33,128 nucleotides of DNA from positions 1 through 33,128 of the forward strand of contig CAILKC010000399.1 of assembly GCA_903834675.1 (NCBI GenBank). Direction: 5' to 3'. The notes beneath the pieces were generated by a model. It saw only the letters and a program-made list of their open reading frames with translations. It did no database searches and had not been told where the DNA came from. The DNA comes from an uncultured Victivallales bacterium (lineage in GTDB: Bacteria > Verrucomicrobiota > Lentisphaeria > Oligosphaerales > JAFGRS01). Position 1 is the first letter of the stretch. The number at the start of each line of letters is the position of its first letter. Below are positions 32,208-33,128 of this stretch, one piece after another. The position numbers and the translations under genes were made by a program.

Positions 32208-32861
32208 TCAACCCAGGTGGAGAGCTTGGCAGACCTGGCGCCGGACCTCGTGCTTGTCCTGGGAGGCGTCGACTCGCAAGACCAGCCCTCGCTGGTCGTA
32301 GAAGCGCACCAGGGGTTCGGTCTGCTGGCCGTAGACGCGCAGGCGTTCACGAGCCGTCACCTCGGTGTCGTCACTGCGCTGTTCCAAGGCGGCGCCGCAT
32401 TGGTCGCACAAGCCCTCGCGGCGCGGCGGGGTGAAGAGGACGTTGAAGACGGCCCGGCAGGCGCCGCAGATGCGCCGCGCGGTAAGGCGCTGGAGGAGCA
32501 ACTCGTCGTCGGCCTGCAGCAGCACGACCCGCTCCACGGCTGGCGCGCCTTGGGCGACCAGGCGGTCGAAGGCTTCCGCCTGGGGCAGCGTGCGCGGGAA
32601 GCCGTCCAGCAGACAGCCGCGGCGGCCCACCTCGTCTTCCTGGAGCCGGGCCGCCATGATGGCACAGATGGTCTCATCTGGGACGAGGCCACCGCTGGTC
32701 ATGTAGCCCTTGGCGCGGCGGCCCAGCTCGGAGTCGCGGCGGACTTCCTCGCGCAGAATGTCGCCGGTAGAGATATGGAGGAAGCCGAAGTGCGCGCACA
32801 GCATTTCCGCCAGAGTGCCTTTACCGACACCCGGAGGCCCGAGAAGCACATAGATAGCCAT
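32208..32861 (-). CDS. adk: adenylate kinase, zinc-LID type
   Basis: This 217-aa kinase interconverts ATP + AMP and 2 ADP. It has the P-loop GPPGVGKGT (8-16), STGDILRE, the AMP-site LLDGFPRT (84-91) and a LID with four cysteines, C132-x2-C135 and C152-x2-C155, expected to bind zinc. GGAG lies 6 nt before the ATG. It opens the adk-map-infA unit. Normally it follows secY directly. Here it follows a repeat-bearing intergenic region. Confidence 0.97.
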   Translation of the reverse strand: MAIYVLLGPPGVGKGTLAEMLCAHFGFLHISTGDILREEVRRDSELGRRAKGYMTSGGLVPDETICAIMAARLQEDEVGRRGCLLDGFPRTLPQAEAFDRLVAQGAPAVERVVLLQADDELLLQRLTARRICGACRAVFNVLFTPPRREGLCDQCGAALEQRSDDTEVTARERLRVYGQQTEPLVRFYDQRGLVLRVDASQDKHEVRRQVCQALHLG

Positions 32862-32927
32862 AGTTTTCTCCGTAACGCGAACGCTTGGGTGCCCAGGTGC
32901 AGCCCGAGGCGCGGCGCCAACCTGCTT

Positions 32928-32955
32928 ACCGTAATGATGGCAGGCGCGTAGTCAA
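32928..32955 (-). promoter_or_regulatory. candidate promoter of adk-map-infA
   Basis: On the minus strand TTGACT (32950-32955), a 16-nt gap and TACGGT (32928-32933) lie about 70 nt before the adk ATG. The -35 is good and the -10 is weak (three of six). The unit needs a promoter in this region because no gene precedes it within the window. Confidence 0.4.
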
Positions 32956-33005
32956 GGCTGTGGTTTCCTGATGGGCGCAAGTCAGCTCCGTAGGGGTTTG
33001 CTTGT

Positions 33006-33128
33006 ATGAGACTTGCAGCAACCTCGTATGACCCAAACCGCTTCCCATTCCGCCCCTCGTCCGCCGCGGCGGACGAAGGGCGTTGGAGGGCGCCGCTGCG
33101 TCGGCGCCGCGGCGGCCACGCAGGGCCG
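33006..33128. repeat. dispersed palindromic repeat, copy 2 (cut by the window edge)
   Basis: It starts with the same ATGAGACTTGC end (33006-33016) as copy 1 and lies in the same orientation. From 33001 to 33121 it aligns without gaps to 312-432 with nine differences. Both hairpins are present, at 33051-33082 and 33089-33108. After GGCCACGC the sequence jumps to AGGGCCG, which in copy 1 comes 27 nt later (460-466). Copy 2 therefore seems to lack the central spacer 433-459. The other end lies outside the window. Confidence 0.75.

Noticed and set aside
1..33128. CRISPR arrays, rRNA genes, integrases or insertion-sequence transposases
   Set aside because: No regularly spaced repeats, rRNA-like stretches or transposase/integrase motifs were seen on either strand.

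Overview
The window is high-GC bacterial chromosome. It is built around two blocks of ribosomal-protein genes, both on the minus strand and separated by about 13.6 kb of unrelated genes. Three things point, as inference only, to the Planctomycetes-Verrucomicrobia-Chlamydiae superphylum, perhaps the Kiritimatiellota/Lentisphaerota/Verrucomicrobiota branch: there is no rpmD (L30) between rpsE and rplO, the accessory genes are pectin-active enzymes and large secreted propeller proteins, and dispersed palindromic repeats are present. No rRNA or tRNA is present to settle the identity.

Left end (1-6.3 kb): the 5' end of an MBOAT O-acyltransferase gene runs off the left edge. A non-coding stretch follows that holds a 213-bp palindromic repeat and a short tandem repeat. 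Next come two plus-strand pectin genes in tandem (an oligogalacturonate-lyase-like propeller and a secreted PL11 rhamnogalacturonan lyase) and a convergent VapBC-type toxin-antitoxin pair.

Block A (6.3-14.7 kb, minus): rplV-rpsC-rplP-rpmC-rpsQ-rplN-rplX-rplE-rpsN-rpsH-rplF-rplR-rpsE-rplO-secY, followed by a dus gene. The first half of the usual S10 operon (rpsJ to rpsS) is not upstream. Two envelope-related genes lie there instead: a GT-C glycosyltransferase fused to TPRs, and a coiled-coil exported protein.

Middle (14.8-28.2 kb): these two envelope genes, a divergent 1277-aa secreted TolB-like multidomain protein, and a minus-strand run of an M16C metalloprotease, an exported protein with a DnaJ-like CxxCxGTG motif, and a clan-D alpha-galactosidase.

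Block B (28.3-32.9 kb, minus): adk-map-infA, a terminator and a strong sigma70-like promoter, then rpmJ-rpsM-rpsK-rpoA-rplQ and a perfect 13-bp-stem terminator. rpsD is absent. In most bacteria block B directly follows secY of block A. Here block B is transcribed before block A in genome order, so the ancestral cluster has been cut and permuted.

A second copy of the palindromic repeat, in the same orientation as the first, starts at 33006 and is cut by the right edge. The most distinctive signals are this structured repeat family (with a compensatory stem change between copies), the permuted r-protein cluster, and an 86-nt out-of-frame overlap of rpsC with rplP.
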